The notes under the pieces were generated by a model. That model was not told where the DNA came from and did no database searches. It saw only the letters and a list, made by a program, of their open reading frames with translations. Shown here in pieces: positions 32,574-41,468 of a stretch of DNA of 64,000 nucleotides; positions within the stretch are counted from its first letter, which is position 1, and every line of letters begins with the position of its first letter. The position numbers and the translations under genes were made by a program. The DNA comes from [Clostridium] asparagiforme DSM 15981. Lineage in GTDB: Bacteria; Bacillota; Clostridia; Lachnospirales; Lachnospiraceae. Location: contig CP102272.1 of assembly GCA_025149125.1 (NCBI GenBank), positions 5,518,001 to 5,582,000 on the forward strand, written 5' to 3'.

Positions 32574-34391
32574 TTACACCGCGCCGGGCTGAGGGCCGGA
32601 TAACGCCCCCGCGCCTTGTCCTTCCCGGGGCAGCGCCCGGATTTTCAGTTGGATCATGGTTCCGCGGCCCGGGCGGCTCAGGAGGCGTATTTTGTAGTCC
32701 CCGCCGTAGATCAGTTCCAGGCGTTTGTGGGTGTTCAGCAGGCCGATGTGCACGCCTTCCTGGGTGTCCTCCCCCTCCAGCCGCTTTTTCAGCTGTTCCA
32801 ACCGCTCCCGGTCCATGCCCAGGCCGTTGTCCAGCACGGTGATCGCCACCCAGCCGTCCCTGGAGTCGATCTTGATCTTGATGGTGGAATGGCCCGCCTT
32901 GTCCCGGATGCCGTGGTAGATGCTGTTCTCAATCAGGGGCTGGATGATCAGCTTGGGCACCATCACCGCCTCCATGGGCGCCCACACGTCCCAGATCACG
33001 TCGAACTGATTTTTATAGCGCTGCACCTGTATGTCCAGGTAGCACCGGGTAATATTCAGCTCCTCCTTGAGCGGAACCAGCTCTTGGCTGGATTCCAGGG
33101 AATAGTGGAGGATTTCGGACAGGTTTTCCAGCATCTCCGTGGCCGGATTTGGGCCCTGGGTCAGGGAAATACACCGCCAGTACACAGTCTGCAGTGTGTT
33201 CATGAGAAAGTGGGGGTTGATCTGAGACTGCAGGGCCATCAGCTCCATGGCCTTTAACTTGTACCTGCGCTCCGAGAGCTGGACCTGCAGGAAATCATTT
33301 TGCAGGAAGGTTTCCACGATATTGTAGAGAATGTAATTGTAAACGTCGGTGGTCCGCTGCGACAGCGCCGGAAGCTCCTGTCCGTGGGTGGCCTTGTCGA
33401 AAATATCCACGATCCCCATCAGGGACTTGTAATTCTTGCGTGCAAAGAAATAGGACGTGACCGTGCTTAAAAAGAGCGCCAGGCAGATCAGCCCGGCGGC
33501 CATCCGGGTCAGCCGGTTGGGAACCTGGTAGGCCACCTCGCCGGGAACCGCCAGGCAGTAGTTCCACCCCAGATCCCCGGACTCCTGCCGGTAGACCCGG
33601 TAGGTTCCCTGCCCTGTAATCCGGGCCTCCCGCGCGTTTCCCGCCGCCAAAACCGCTTCCGCGCGCTCTGCGCCCGCCTGCCGGTTGCGGAAAATCACGC
33701 GCCCTTCCCCATCCGTGACGAAAAACAGGTGGTTCTCCTCGCCCACCAGTTCGTTTAAGGTGCGGTTGACATGATCTCCCCGCACGTTCAGTACAATCAC
33801 GCCCTCCGGGGTCCGCTTCCCCGGCGAGAAGATCTTGCGGTAGATGGTGAATATCTCCCGGGTGGAGCCTGCAAAGTTGTAGGGAGCGATCTTGCGGAAC
33901 TCGCTCCACGTCTGTTCCGGACCGCTGATGTGGGCCTGGTAGCTGTCGTACCAGTCCTGGTCGAAGAAATAGTCCAGATTGGTGATGCGGTTGTTGCTGC
34001 TGATGAACTGCCGGCCCGCGTTGTTAAAATAGATGTAGATGGACTCCACCGCCGTGTTGGCGTTGTAGGAGCCGTACAGCAGGTCCATGATGGTGTTGAT
34101 CTCGTCGTAGGTGTTGGCCGGAATCCCGTCCTTGCATTTGCTGATCATGTTTTTTAGGCGGAACTGGATGCTGGGGTTGTTGCTGAGATTCATGTTCAGC
34201 CAGTCCAGCTCGCTCATCATGGCGTCGATCCTGGTCCGGTGGCTCTCCAACCGGTCCTCATAGCGCTCGTCGATACCCTGCCGCATGTACCGGTTCAGGG
34301 TGATGCCCGAGAGCGTGCCCAGAATCAGGATCGGGATCATCACCGGCACGATGAAAAAGGACAGGGTCTTGCGGAAAAATTTCATTTTCAT
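32574..34391 (-). CDS. YesM-type sensor histidine kinase
   Basis: 605 aa. One membrane helix near 11-31, an extracytoplasmic Cache-like sensor (~32-285), a second helix (~290-312), a HAMP-like linker, then His_kinase signature SQINPHFLMNTLQTVYW with the phospho-His, and an HATPase_c domain (ENSIYHGIRDKAG, VLDNGLGMDRE, GIGL-type HIGLLNTHKRL). It pairs with the AraC-type response regulator 22 nt downstream. This class senses oligosaccharides or binding-protein states; pectin fragments are the inferred signal. Confidence 0.93.
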   Translation of the reverse strand: MKMKFFRKTLSFFIVPVMIPILILGTLSGITLNRYMRQGIDERYEDRLESHRTRIDAMMSELDWLNMNLSNNPSIQFRLKNMISKCKDGIPANTYDEINTIMDLLYGSYNANTAVESIYIYFNNAGRQFISSNNRITNLDYFFDQDWYDSYQAHISGPEQTWSEFRKIAPYNFAGSTREIFTIYRKIFSPGKRTPEGVIVLNVRGDHVNRTLNELVGEENHLFFVTDGEGRVIFRNRQAGAERAEAVLAAGNAREARITGQGTYRVYRQESGDLGWNYCLAVPGEVAYQVPNRLTRMAAGLICLALFLSTVTSYFFARKNYKSLMGIVDIFDKATHGQELPALSQRTTDVYNYILYNIVETFLQNDFLQVQLSERRYKLKAMELMALQSQINPHFLMNTLQTVYWRCISLTQGPNPATEMLENLSEILHYSLESSQELVPLKEELNITRCYLDIQVQRYKNQFDVIWDVWAPMEAVMVPKLIIQPLIENSIYHGIRDKAGHSTIKIKIDSRDGWVAITVLDNGLGMDRERLEQLKKRLEGEDTQEGVHIGLLNTHKRLELIYGGDYKIRLLSRPGRGTMIQLKIRALPREGQGAGALSGPQPGAV

Positions 34392-34413
34392 AGCAATGTC
34401 CTCCCTGTCCTGA

Positions 34414-35154
34414 TTACAGCCCCTGCTTCATGCGCCGGTAGTCCTTCGGGTTGCACTGGTAATATTGCCGGAACGCCCGGGTGAAGCTGTTGGGATTGGT
34501 GTAGCCCACCGCCTCCGCCACCTCTTTCACGTTCTGGCCGCCCCGCTCCAGCAGGCTGGCGGCGGCTTCCATTTTCACCCGCTGTACATAGTCGGAAAAC
34601 TTTTCCCCGGTCTGCTGCTTGAAAAACGTGCTCAGATAGTAGGGATTCAGGTGAACGTACTCCGCCACCCCGTCCAGCGTGACCTCCGCATAGTGGGTGC
34701 GGATATATTTCTTCACGCTGGAAATCACGGAGCGCTCGGGATCCGGCAGATTTTCCTCCTGCCGCTGGGCCGACGCGCTGTGGTCCAGCTCCGCGGTGAT
34801 GCGGGAAAACACCTCATAGATCTGGGAATATTTGGTAGGTTTCAGGATGTAGTCCTTTACCCCCAAAAGCAGGCCCTTCTTGGCGTACTCGAATTCCCGG
34901 TAGCCGCTGAGGATCACATAACAGGTGGACGGGGACACCGCCTTGGCCTTCTCGATCAGCTCCAGGCCGTCCATAAACGGCATGCGGATGTCCGTCAGTA
35001 CGATGTCCACCGGATGGGCCTTCAGATAGGCAAAGGCCGTCCGCCCGTTCTCAAAGATTCCGGTCACCCGGATATTTAAGCTCTCCCAGGGGAAATAGTT
35101 GCTGATTCCCTCCCGCAGCTCCGCCTCGTCGTCCACCACGATCATCTGATACAT
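34414..35154 (-). CDS. YesN-type response regulator with AraC DNA-binding domain
   Basis: 246 aa, shorter than the usual ~370-540 aa YesN proteins because the middle linker is reduced. Receiver domain: acidic pair IVVDDEAELREG, phospho-Asp in VLTDIRMPFMDG, Thr/Ser YVILSGY, Lys DYILKPTK. C-terminal tandem HTH of AraC type (LDGVAEYVHLNPYYLSTFFK; VKEVAEAVGYTNPNSFTRAF). Activates pectin genes; a direct-repeat pair upstream of the second transporter operon (41324-41375) is a candidate target. Confidence 0.93.
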   Translation of the reverse strand: MYQMIVVDDEAELREGISNYFPWESLNIRVTGIFENGRTAFAYLKAHPVDIVLTDIRMPFMDGLELIEKAKAVSPSTCYVILSGYREFEYAKKGLLLGVKDYILKPTKYSQIYEVFSRITAELDHSASAQRQEENLPDPERSVISSVKKYIRTHYAEVTLDGVAEYVHLNPYYLSTFFKQQTGEKFSDYVQRVKMEAAASLLERGGQNVKEVAEAVGYTNPNSFTRAFRQYYQCNPKDYRRMKQGL

Positions 35155-35243
35155 ACGCCCGCCCCTTTATCCATTGTCATAAGACTATTATAATACCTGC
35201 GCTTTGCCGCGCGCAAGCCTTCGTATCTTCCAGAATTCCCCAA

Positions 35244-36029
35244 TCATTTTGCTGTTTTGCCCCCGTCCACCACCAGAAGCGCGCCGGTCACAAAGTCCGA
35301 GGCCCCGGAGGAGAGATACAGGGCCGTGCCCATGTAGTCCTCCGCCCGGCCCAGCCGCCCCAGTGGGTGATTGGTCCGCGCCCGCTCCTTTGCCTGGGGA
35401 TTCTCCCGGTAATACTCCTCCGTGAAACGCGTCTCCGTGGCCGTGGGCGCAATGGCGTTCACGTTGATCCCCCAGGGCGCCAGCTCCAGGGCCAGGGTTT
35501 TCATCATCATCACCACCCCAGCCTTGCTGGCGCTGTAGGCTCCGAAGTTGACGCCCGCCCGGTAAGCGCCGGTGGACACGATAAAGGTCATTTTCCCACC
35601 GCGGCCCTGCCGGGTCATTAGCTCCCCCACCTGCTTTCCCATGTGATAGGCGCCGTTTAGGTTTACGGTGAGAATGTGGTTCCACTCCTCCTCGGTCATG
35701 TCCAACAGCTGTTTGCGGTTGGTGACGGCGGCGCTGTGAATCAGAATGTCTACGCCGCCGAATTCCCGCGCCTGCCCCATAAGCGTCTCAACGGACCGCA
35801 TATCCGCCACATCGCAGACCGCTGTAAGAAAGCGCCCTCCGGACGGACCGTTCTCCCGCCGGATCTCCTCCGCCGCCGCGTCCAGCCGCCCGCCGTCGAT
35901 ATCCGCCAGAATCAGATCCGCCCCCGCGGACGCCAGGGCTTTGGCGCAGGCCAGGCCGATTCCCCCGGCGGCGCCGGTGACCAGGGCTATTTTCCCGTCC
36001 ACCCGAAACATTTCCTCAACCGATCTCAT
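35244..36029 (-). CDS. Short-chain dehydrogenase/reductase (KduD/gluconate 5-dehydrogenase-like)
   Basis: 261 aa classical SDR. NAD(P)-binding TGAAGGIGLACA, Asn motif SAAVTN, catalytic Ser (VSTGAYRAG), Tyr and Lys in YSASKAG, and a C-terminus ending VVDGGKTAK. In pectin loci such enzymes often act on 2-keto-3-deoxy or 5-keto uronate intermediates; the substrate here is inferred. Its ATG overlaps the 3' end of the 575-aa gene by 14 nt, so translation is coupled. Last gene of the ABC transporter 2 operon. Confidence 0.88.
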   Translation of the reverse strand: MRSVEEMFRVDGKIALVTGAAGGIGLACAKALASAGADLILADIDGGRLDAAAEEIRRENGPSGGRFLTAVCDVADMRSVETLMGQAREFGGVDILIHSAAVTNRKQLLDMTEEEWNHILTVNLNGAYHMGKQVGELMTRQGRGGKMTFIVSTGAYRAGVNFGAYSASKAGVVMMMKTLALELAPWGINVNAIAPTATETRFTEEYYRENPQAKERARTNHPLGRLGRAEDYMGTALYLSSGASDFVTGALLVVDGGKTAK

Positions 36030-37743
36030 CTGTCTCCTCCTCTCTCAAATCCCGGTACAGGCAGCGCATCCGGTCCCCGTCCATCAGCGTGTACACCGTG
36101 TGGGGCGTGTAATCTGTCTCCACAGCCATGCGCCGCAGCCTGATCTCCCAGTCCGCCAGGGCTTCCACCGCCTGGCGGCGCTTCCAACAGATCGCCCGGT
36201 AATATTCGGAGTTCCGGTCCTCCTCCGTCTCCCGCACGTACCGGGTGAGCATCAGGGCGCTCACTGCGGCCGCGTACATTTCCGCGTATTCGCAGTGAAT
36301 CCCAAACCGCCGGGCCAGTTCTCCGGCTTTTTCCGGCCGGATCCCCGCCGGAGGCTCCCCGGACAGAGCGCACAGGGCGGTAACGCGCTCCACCGCTTCC
36401 TTTTTCTCCGCCAGGGCCGCCTCCAGGTGTTCCCGGTCCGGCGCCAGGGCGTCCGCCTTGGAGGGGTCCCAGGCCTTCAGCGAGTTTTTCTCCTCCGCCA
36501 GCCAGAACGCGTGGGCGAAGGAAACGGGCATCAGGCTGGAATCCGAGAATACGCAGCCCTGCACGTACAGCATCCGCCTGGTGGCTTCCCAGGTCCTGCC
36601 CATAAGACGGCCGAACCACCGGGCGGCCTCGCCGGTCTCCTCCGGTGTAAGGCCGTCCTTCAGCCAGTTTTCCGACCGCAGAAACCGCAGGTAAATGTCC
36701 CGGTCCGACACGCCGGGATCGGCCGCCAGCATGGCTCCGGCGTAGAGGTTGATCCGGTTGGGCGTTCCAAAGGCCGTGTGGCCGTCCAGGCTCTCCCAGT
36801 CCGTACGGATCACCACACCGGTGGCCCCCTTTTCCCTGGCGTAGCGCATCCGTTTGCGGTAATCCCCGGTCAAGTCCGCCATGGCAACACCCCAGCCGAA
36901 ATACTGGCCCATGGCGTCGTACTCGATCCACTGCCGGTGATTTCCCACGTTCCCGATCCGGCTGTTGTCCGGGAACGTGGGGTAATAGTCGTGGGGTGTA
37001 TTTTTCAGGGAAATGACCACGTCCTCCGGCAGCCGCTCCATCACCCCCGCAATCTCGCCGTGGGCCTGGGGATCGAACACGAAGTCCCGCACCACCAGGG
37101 TTTTCCCCGCCTCGTGGATGGGGGCGTACATGGCCCGCAGCACATTGTCGAACCAGTCCTCCTTCCGGGCGCAACGGCAGCGCTCACACTGGCAGCGGTT
37201 GGATTTGATGGAGATGCGGCTCTCACCGGTGGCCGGGGCGGTGATGATTCCCGCCACCTCGGGAAATTCCCAGAAAAAGTCCCGGTATTTTACCTGGAGG
37301 AATTCCAGCCAGAAGGGATCTGTTGCACAAATGTGGCCGTCGTGGACCAGATTGGGGTAAAATTCCAGCAGAATGTCGGGGAAATACAACTCCTTGTTCT
37401 CGATGTACACGTCAATGCCCCGGCGTTTGGCCTGCTCCAGCACACGCTTTAAGAACGCCCGGCGCTGGTAGGGGCCGGAACGCCTGGTGGGGGTGTACCG
37501 GTAGAGCTTGCGGAATATGTGGCTGTAGGTCTCAAAGATCGTGTCCCCGGCCTTTTCCTCGTACCCGAAGTATTTTCCCGGGTAAATGATCAGGTCGATA
37601 AAATCATTGCGGTGGAGAACCAGGGTGTTGAAGTCCAGGTTCTTCATAAAATCCATGGTGTTGATGATCCAGTTGTAGTCCCAGGCGTACTGACTGTGCA
37701 ACTCCAGCGCCCGCACCTCAAAGCTTTGATTCTGTCCGTCCAT
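36016..37743 (-). CDS. Unassigned 575-aa protein, probable TIM-barrel carbohydrate-active enzyme
   Basis: Start ATG 37743 (MDGQNQSFEVRALELHSQYA) is 8 nt after AAAGGA; ATGs at 37749/37752 overlap the permease stop. No signal peptide: cytoplasmic. The N-terminal part looks like a (beta/alpha)8 hydrolase (FMKNLDFNTLVLHRNDFIDL; KRRGIDVYIENKELYFPD; VAGIITAPATGESRI; KNTPHDYYPTFPDN; GVVIRTDWESLDG). A cysteine cluster CQCERCRC after TGESRISIKSNR may bind metal. The C-terminal ~200 aa are helical. Between permease and SDR genes of a pectin-oligosaccharide operon, a glycoside hydrolase acting on uronic-acid oligosaccharides is inferred. I cannot assign a family; similarity in layout to GH67/GH20-type barrels is only an impression. 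Confidence 0.75.
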   Translation of the reverse strand: MDGQNQSFEVRALELHSQYAWDYNWIINTMDFMKNLDFNTLVLHRNDFIDLIIYPGKYFGYEEKAGDTIFETYSHIFRKLYRYTPTRRSGPYQRRAFLKRVLEQAKRRGIDVYIENKELYFPDILLEFYPNLVHDGHICATDPFWLEFLQVKYRDFFWEFPEVAGIITAPATGESRISIKSNRCQCERCRCARKEDWFDNVLRAMYAPIHEAGKTLVVRDFVFDPQAHGEIAGVMERLPEDVVISLKNTPHDYYPTFPDNSRIGNVGNHRQWIEYDAMGQYFGWGVAMADLTGDYRKRMRYAREKGATGVVIRTDWESLDGHTAFGTPNRINLYAGAMLAADPGVSDRDIYLRFLRSENWLKDGLTPEETGEAARWFGRLMGRTWEATRRMLYVQGCVFSDSSLMPVSFAHAFWLAEEKNSLKAWDPSKADALAPDREHLEAALAEKKEAVERVTALCALSGEPPAGIRPEKAGELARRFGIHCEYAEMYAAAVSALMLTRYVRETEEDRNSEYYRAICWKRRQAVEALADWEIRLRRMAVETDYTPHTVYTLMDGDRMRCLYRDLREEETDEIG

Positions 37744-37748
37744 TTCCA

Positions 37749-38585
37749 TCATCCTTTCAGTCCCGTGCTGGCCACGCCTTCCACAAAGTATTTCTGGCAG
37801 AGGAAGAACAGGGCCACCGGGGGAACCATTGCCAGAACCGACATTGCCATGGTCTGGTTCCAGCTCACCGTGTCCGTTACGTCCAGAGCCATGCGCAGGG
37901 CCAGGGACAGGGGGTATTTTTTCACGCTGCTGATGTAGATCAGGGGATTTAAAAAGTCGTTCCAGCGCCAAACGAACTGGAAAATCACGCAGGAGACCAG
38001 GGCGGGCTTGCACAGGGGCAGAATGATGTTCACCAGCGTGCCCCAGGGACCGCAGCCGTCGATGCGCGCCGCCTCGTCCAGCTCCCTGGGAATCCCGCGG
38101 ATGAACTGAACCAGCATAAATATAAAGAAGGAATAGGTGGCAAATGCCGCCGGCACGATGAAAGGCAGGTAGGTGTTCAGCCAGCCCAGCTTGTTGAACA
38201 GCATGTACCGGGGGATGATGATTACTTCCGTGGGCAGCATGAGGGAGGCGATCACCAGGGTGAACAGAACTCCCTTACCCTTGAACCTGAACCGGGCAAA
38301 GCCGTAGGCCACCGGCAGGCTGGAGGCCACCGTCAGGAGTACGGTGGGAATTACCATGACAAAGGTGTTGGCAAAGTAGGTGGCAAAGGTGTACTGTCCG
38401 CTGCTCTGCCAGCCTTTGGAATATCCGTCCCACAGAATCTCGGTGGGCATCAGGGACAGGGAGCTGAAAATCTCCCGGTTGGTCTTAAAGGACGCGGAGA
38501 TCATCCAAAGCAGAGGGTAGACCATCACGATGCCGATGACGGTCAGCAAACCGTAGGTAATCACAAGTCTGTGCGCGCGTTTCAT
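37749..38585 (-). CDS. Carbohydrate ABC transporter permease, MalG-like (transporter 2)
   Basis: 278 aa with six predicted membrane helices. EAA loop DEAARIDGCGPWGTLVNIIL; C-terminus KYFVEGVASTGLKG. ATG 38585 overlaps the stop of the MalF-like gene by one base, and its own stop touches the downstream gene. Paralogous to the permease at 24124-24981. Confidence 0.93.
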   Translation of the reverse strand: MKRAHRLVITYGLLTVIGIVMVYPLLWMISASFKTNREIFSSLSLMPTEILWDGYSKGWQSSGQYTFATYFANTFVMVIPTVLLTVASSLPVAYGFARFRFKGKGVLFTLVIASLMLPTEVIIIPRYMLFNKLGWLNTYLPFIVPAAFATYSFFIFMLVQFIRGIPRELDEAARIDGCGPWGTLVNIILPLCKPALVSCVIFQFVWRWNDFLNPLIYISSVKKYPLSLALRMALDVTDTVSWNQTMAMSVLAMVPPVALFFLCQKYFVEGVASTGLKG

Positions 38586-39472
38586 CAGAATTCACCTCCG
38601 TCCTCGTAGAACGTCCAGTAGGGGGACGATTTGAATGTGAGGGCCGTGAACACCAGGATGATCATGAACAGCACCCAGGACTGGGCCGACGCGTAGCCCA
38701 TTTTAGAGTGCTGGAAGGCGTTCTCGTAGACCATCATGCCGTACAGGTAGGTGGAGTTTAAGGGCCCTCCCTTAGTGATCAGAAACGGGGCGTTAAACTC
38801 CTTGAAGGCGTTGATCATCTGCATGATCAGGTTGAAAAAGATGGTGGGCGTGAGCAGCGGCAGGGTGATGGTGAAAAACGTGCGGATCCGCCCTGCTCCG
38901 TCCACCCTGGCCGCCTCGCAGAGCTCCGCTGGCACGTTTTTTAACGCCGCCAGGAAGAGCACCATGGAGGAGCCGAACTGCCAGACCACCAGAAGTCCCA
39001 TGGTCACTAACGCCAGATTGGGGCTTCCCAGCCAGTCCAGGGCCGGGATATGCAGATGGGCCAGAAAGGTGTTTACAGTTCCGTTTTTGCTGAACAGGAA
39101 CTTCCACAGGATCGAGATGGCTACGGAGCCGCCCAGAATGGAGGGCAGGTAGTAAACGGTCCGGTAGAAATTGATGCATTTCAGCTTCATATTTAAGATC
39201 ATGGCGATGATCAGGGCAAACACCAGCTTGCCCGGCACCGCGATCAGCACGTATTTCACCGTGGCCCAGAGGGACTTGTAGAACACCCGGTCCCGGGTGA
39301 ACATCTGCACGTAGTTTTTAAAGCCCACGAATTTCATGGACTTTAACAGCGAGAAATCCGTGAAGGAATACACAAAGGAAGCCACAAAGGGATACAGCTG
39401 GAATATAAGAAATCCAATGATCCAGGGCAGTATAAACAGGTACGCCACAGGCTGGTGGTCTGTCCGTTTCAT
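38585..39472 (-). CDS. Carbohydrate ABC transporter permease, MalF-like (transporter 2)
   Basis: 295 aa. Begins MKRTDHQPVAYLFILPWIIG; EAA loop CEAARVDGAGRIRTFFTITLP. Works with the MalG-like permease (1-bp overlap) and binding protein upstream. A stable hairpin at 39686-39727 separates it from the binding-protein gene, which should give more binding protein than permease. Confidence 0.93.
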   Translation of the reverse strand: MKRTDHQPVAYLFILPWIIGFLIFQLYPFVASFVYSFTDFSLLKSMKFVGFKNYVQMFTRDRVFYKSLWATVKYVLIAVPGKLVFALIIAMILNMKLKCINFYRTVYYLPSILGGSVAISILWKFLFSKNGTVNTFLAHLHIPALDWLGSPNLALVTMGLLVVWQFGSSMVLFLAALKNVPAELCEAARVDGAGRIRTFFTITLPLLTPTIFFNLIMQMINAFKEFNAPFLITKGGPLNSTYLYGMMVYENAFQHSKMGYASAQSWVLFMIILVFTALTFKSSPYWTFYEDGGEF

Positions 39473-39685
39473 CTTATCATCTCCTAATCGTCGGGTGGTG
39501 CGGTTGAATGATGGGTGTACAAGGGGTGCCCGCTAGAGACTCTGCGCAGGGTAATGGGCGGCCCCGGTAGGCGCGGGCAGGGACGTGGCGCAGGCTGGGA
39601 CGTGGCGCGGGCAGGTCCGTGGCCCCGGCAGGGCTGGGGCGCAGGCCGCTGGGGGCCGTCCCGGCAACTTGTCTCGTTCAACAGG

Positions 39686-39727
39686 AAGGGGTATTGCGTC
39701 CGTTTGATCGACCCGGCAATACCCCTT
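39686..39727 (-). terminator. Intra-operon hairpin between binding protein and permease genes
   Basis: Perfect 12-bp arms AAGGGGTATTGC (39686-39697) and GCAATACCCCTT (39716-39727). No T-run, so partial termination or mRNA protection is likely. The rest of the 309-nt gap is a GC-rich, internally repetitive tract (GGGACGTGGCGC-type repeats, ~39550-39640) with no credible gene. Confidence 0.65.
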
Positions 39728-39781
39728 GGCAATTTTGTCTCTATTTTTCAGGTTACGCACTGCAAAGCCGCGGCTTCAGCC

Positions 39782-41182
39782 TCACGGTTTGATGGTTTCC
39801 AGCAGCGCTTCCAGCTCGGACCGGAATTCGGCCGCCGCTTCCTCCGGGGTCATCTGAAGGTAGCCGACCTCCTGGATGTAGTCTTTCAACAGCACCAGGA
39901 CCTCCGAGTTCAGGCTGGGCCCGTTCTCCGCCGCTCCGGCACCGCTGAGGGCCTGGGCCACCATGGTGGAGACCTTTCCGTCGATAACGCCTTCCTCCAC
40001 CAGCTGCTCCTTGGCCGTCTCGTTGGCCGGGATTCCCCGGGTATCCTTGAGAACGGAGATGGCTTCCGGATCATTCAGCATATAATTGATAAAGTCCGCG
40101 GCCACATCCGGGTGCTTGCTGTTGGCTGAGATGGTGAGGAACACCGACGGGGTCACCAGGATTCCGGGATCCACAGCGTCCTTTGCCACCGGGTAGCGCA
40201 GGGTCGCCAGCTCGAAATCGCTGGCCTTGGCGATGCCGGGCACCAGGGAGGAGGATGTGGGGAAAATTCCCAGATCCTGGTTCAACCAGTTGGGGTTCTG
40301 GTCCGCATACACGGTCTCGTAGAGCACGCCCTCTGCAAAAGGAGGCACGGTCCCGGTCTCCACCAGCTGTCTCTCATAGTCGAAGATCTTCGCCATCTCC
40401 TCGGCGGTAAAGCCCGGAGTATAGTCGTCCTTCACCAGGTTCTGGCCGTTCATCTGCTTTAAGATCGCCTTTACCATGTAAACCCAGTGATCCGCGTGAT
40501 TGTACATGAGGTGCTTGGAGGGGTCCTGTTCCTGCACCTTTTTTCCGTTCTCCAGCACAGTCTCCCAGGTCCAGTCGTCACTTGGCTCAACGCCGTACTG
40601 TTTCAAAAATTCCACGTTATACAGGTAACCCATGCCGTTGATTCCCACCGGAAGGCCGATCAGGTAATCGTCCTTGGCCCCGTATATTTTCGCAAAATCC
40701 ATGTCGAATCCGCTCATATCGATTTGATCCGTCAGGCTGTTCATATCCACGAACAGTTCGCCCTGGGCGGTGAGGTCGCTGACCCACTTGTAATCCACGG
40801 AAATGATGTCCGGCTCCGTTCCTCCGCCCAGCTGGGTCTGAAGCTTCTGATAAAAGGAGTCGAACGCCCCGTATTCCCCCTCGATGGTGACGTTGGGGTG
40901 CTTTTCCATGTACATGTCCATCACCTTCAAGGTGGCTTCGTGGCGGGTATCGGCCCCCCACCAGGAAAAGCGGATGGTCACCTTCTCATCGGAGGCGGTT
41001 TTCGCGGCCTCCTTCTTGTCCTCTGCGGGCTCTGCCGTGGTCCCGGAATCCGCGGAATCTGCGGTCTGAGTCCCGGACGGCGCTTTCGCTTCCCCGCCTC
41101 CCCCGGAAGAACAGGCCGACAGGCCCACGGCCATGGCGGCCGCAATCAAAAGCGCAGTTGCCCTTTTCATATTTTTTCTCAT
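39782..41182 (-). CDS. Extracellular sugar-binding lipoprotein of ABC transporter 2
   Basis: 466 aa from ATG 41182 (MRKNMKRATALLIAAAMAVG); RBS GGGAGAGG. Lipobox LSAC-S, then a Gly/Ser-rich and acidic linker. Fold start IRFSWWGADTRHEATLKVMD is almost the same as in transporter 1. First gene of the operon binding protein-permease-permease-575 aa protein-SDR. The substrate is probably a different pectin fragment from that of transporter 1. Confidence 0.93.
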   Translation of the reverse strand: MRKNMKRATALLIAAAMAVGLSACSSGGGGEAKAPSGTQTADSADSGTTAEPAEDKKEAAKTASDEKVTIRFSWWGADTRHEATLKVMDMYMEKHPNVTIEGEYGAFDSFYQKLQTQLGGGTEPDIISVDYKWVSDLTAQGELFVDMNSLTDQIDMSGFDMDFAKIYGAKDDYLIGLPVGINGMGYLYNVEFLKQYGVEPSDDWTWETVLENGKKVQEQDPSKHLMYNHADHWVYMVKAILKQMNGQNLVKDDYTPGFTAEEMAKIFDYERQLVETGTVPPFAEGVLYETVYADQNPNWLNQDLGIFPTSSSLVPGIAKASDFELATLRYPVAKDAVDPGILVTPSVFLTISANSKHPDVAADFINYMLNDPEAISVLKDTRGIPANETAKEQLVEEGVIDGKVSTMVAQALSGAGAAENGPSLNSEVLVLLKDYIQEVGYLQMTPEEAAAEFRSELEALLETIKP

Positions 41183-41323
41183 CTGATACCTCTCCCTGTC
41201 TGTTTTTGTGGAGGCCGGCACATTCTCATGCCGGCCGGTTGCGATTCACGTTGGCCTCGGTGAAATGTTCTGTTACGTTCTGTTTTTATTTTATCATTTG
41301 CCGTCCGGGCTTGTACATCGACA

Positions 41324-41375
41324 TGTTTTTAGATTGTATGCATTTATTGGGACAGGGCCCGCTTTGTTTTTAGAT
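41324..41375 (-). promoter_or_regulatory. Two direct repeats TGTTTTTAGATT upstream of ABC transporter 2
   Basis: TGTTTTTAGATT occurs at 41324-41335 and 41365-41376, offset 41 bp (about four helical turns), ~145-195 nt upstream of the binding-protein start. AraC-type regulators bind direct repeats, so the YesN-like regulator is a candidate (inference). Confidence 0.4.
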
Positions 41376-41468
41376 TTCCATAATAATTGACCGTTTGTCT
41401 TTCATGATTTCCTAATAATTTTTATCTTTTTTTCATGGAACGTCCATATTTTCCTCACATTTTTCCGG

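Noticed and set aside
36026-37174. Gly/Arg/Pro-rich alternative frame in the 575-aa gene
   Set aside because: Low-complexity out-of-frame product of GC-rich DNA; the other frame has operon coupling and a good RBS.
39484-39760. Pro/Arg-rich minus-strand frames between transporter 2 genes
   Set aside because: They cover the GC-rich repeat tract and the hairpin inside the operon; no homology-like pattern and no RBS.
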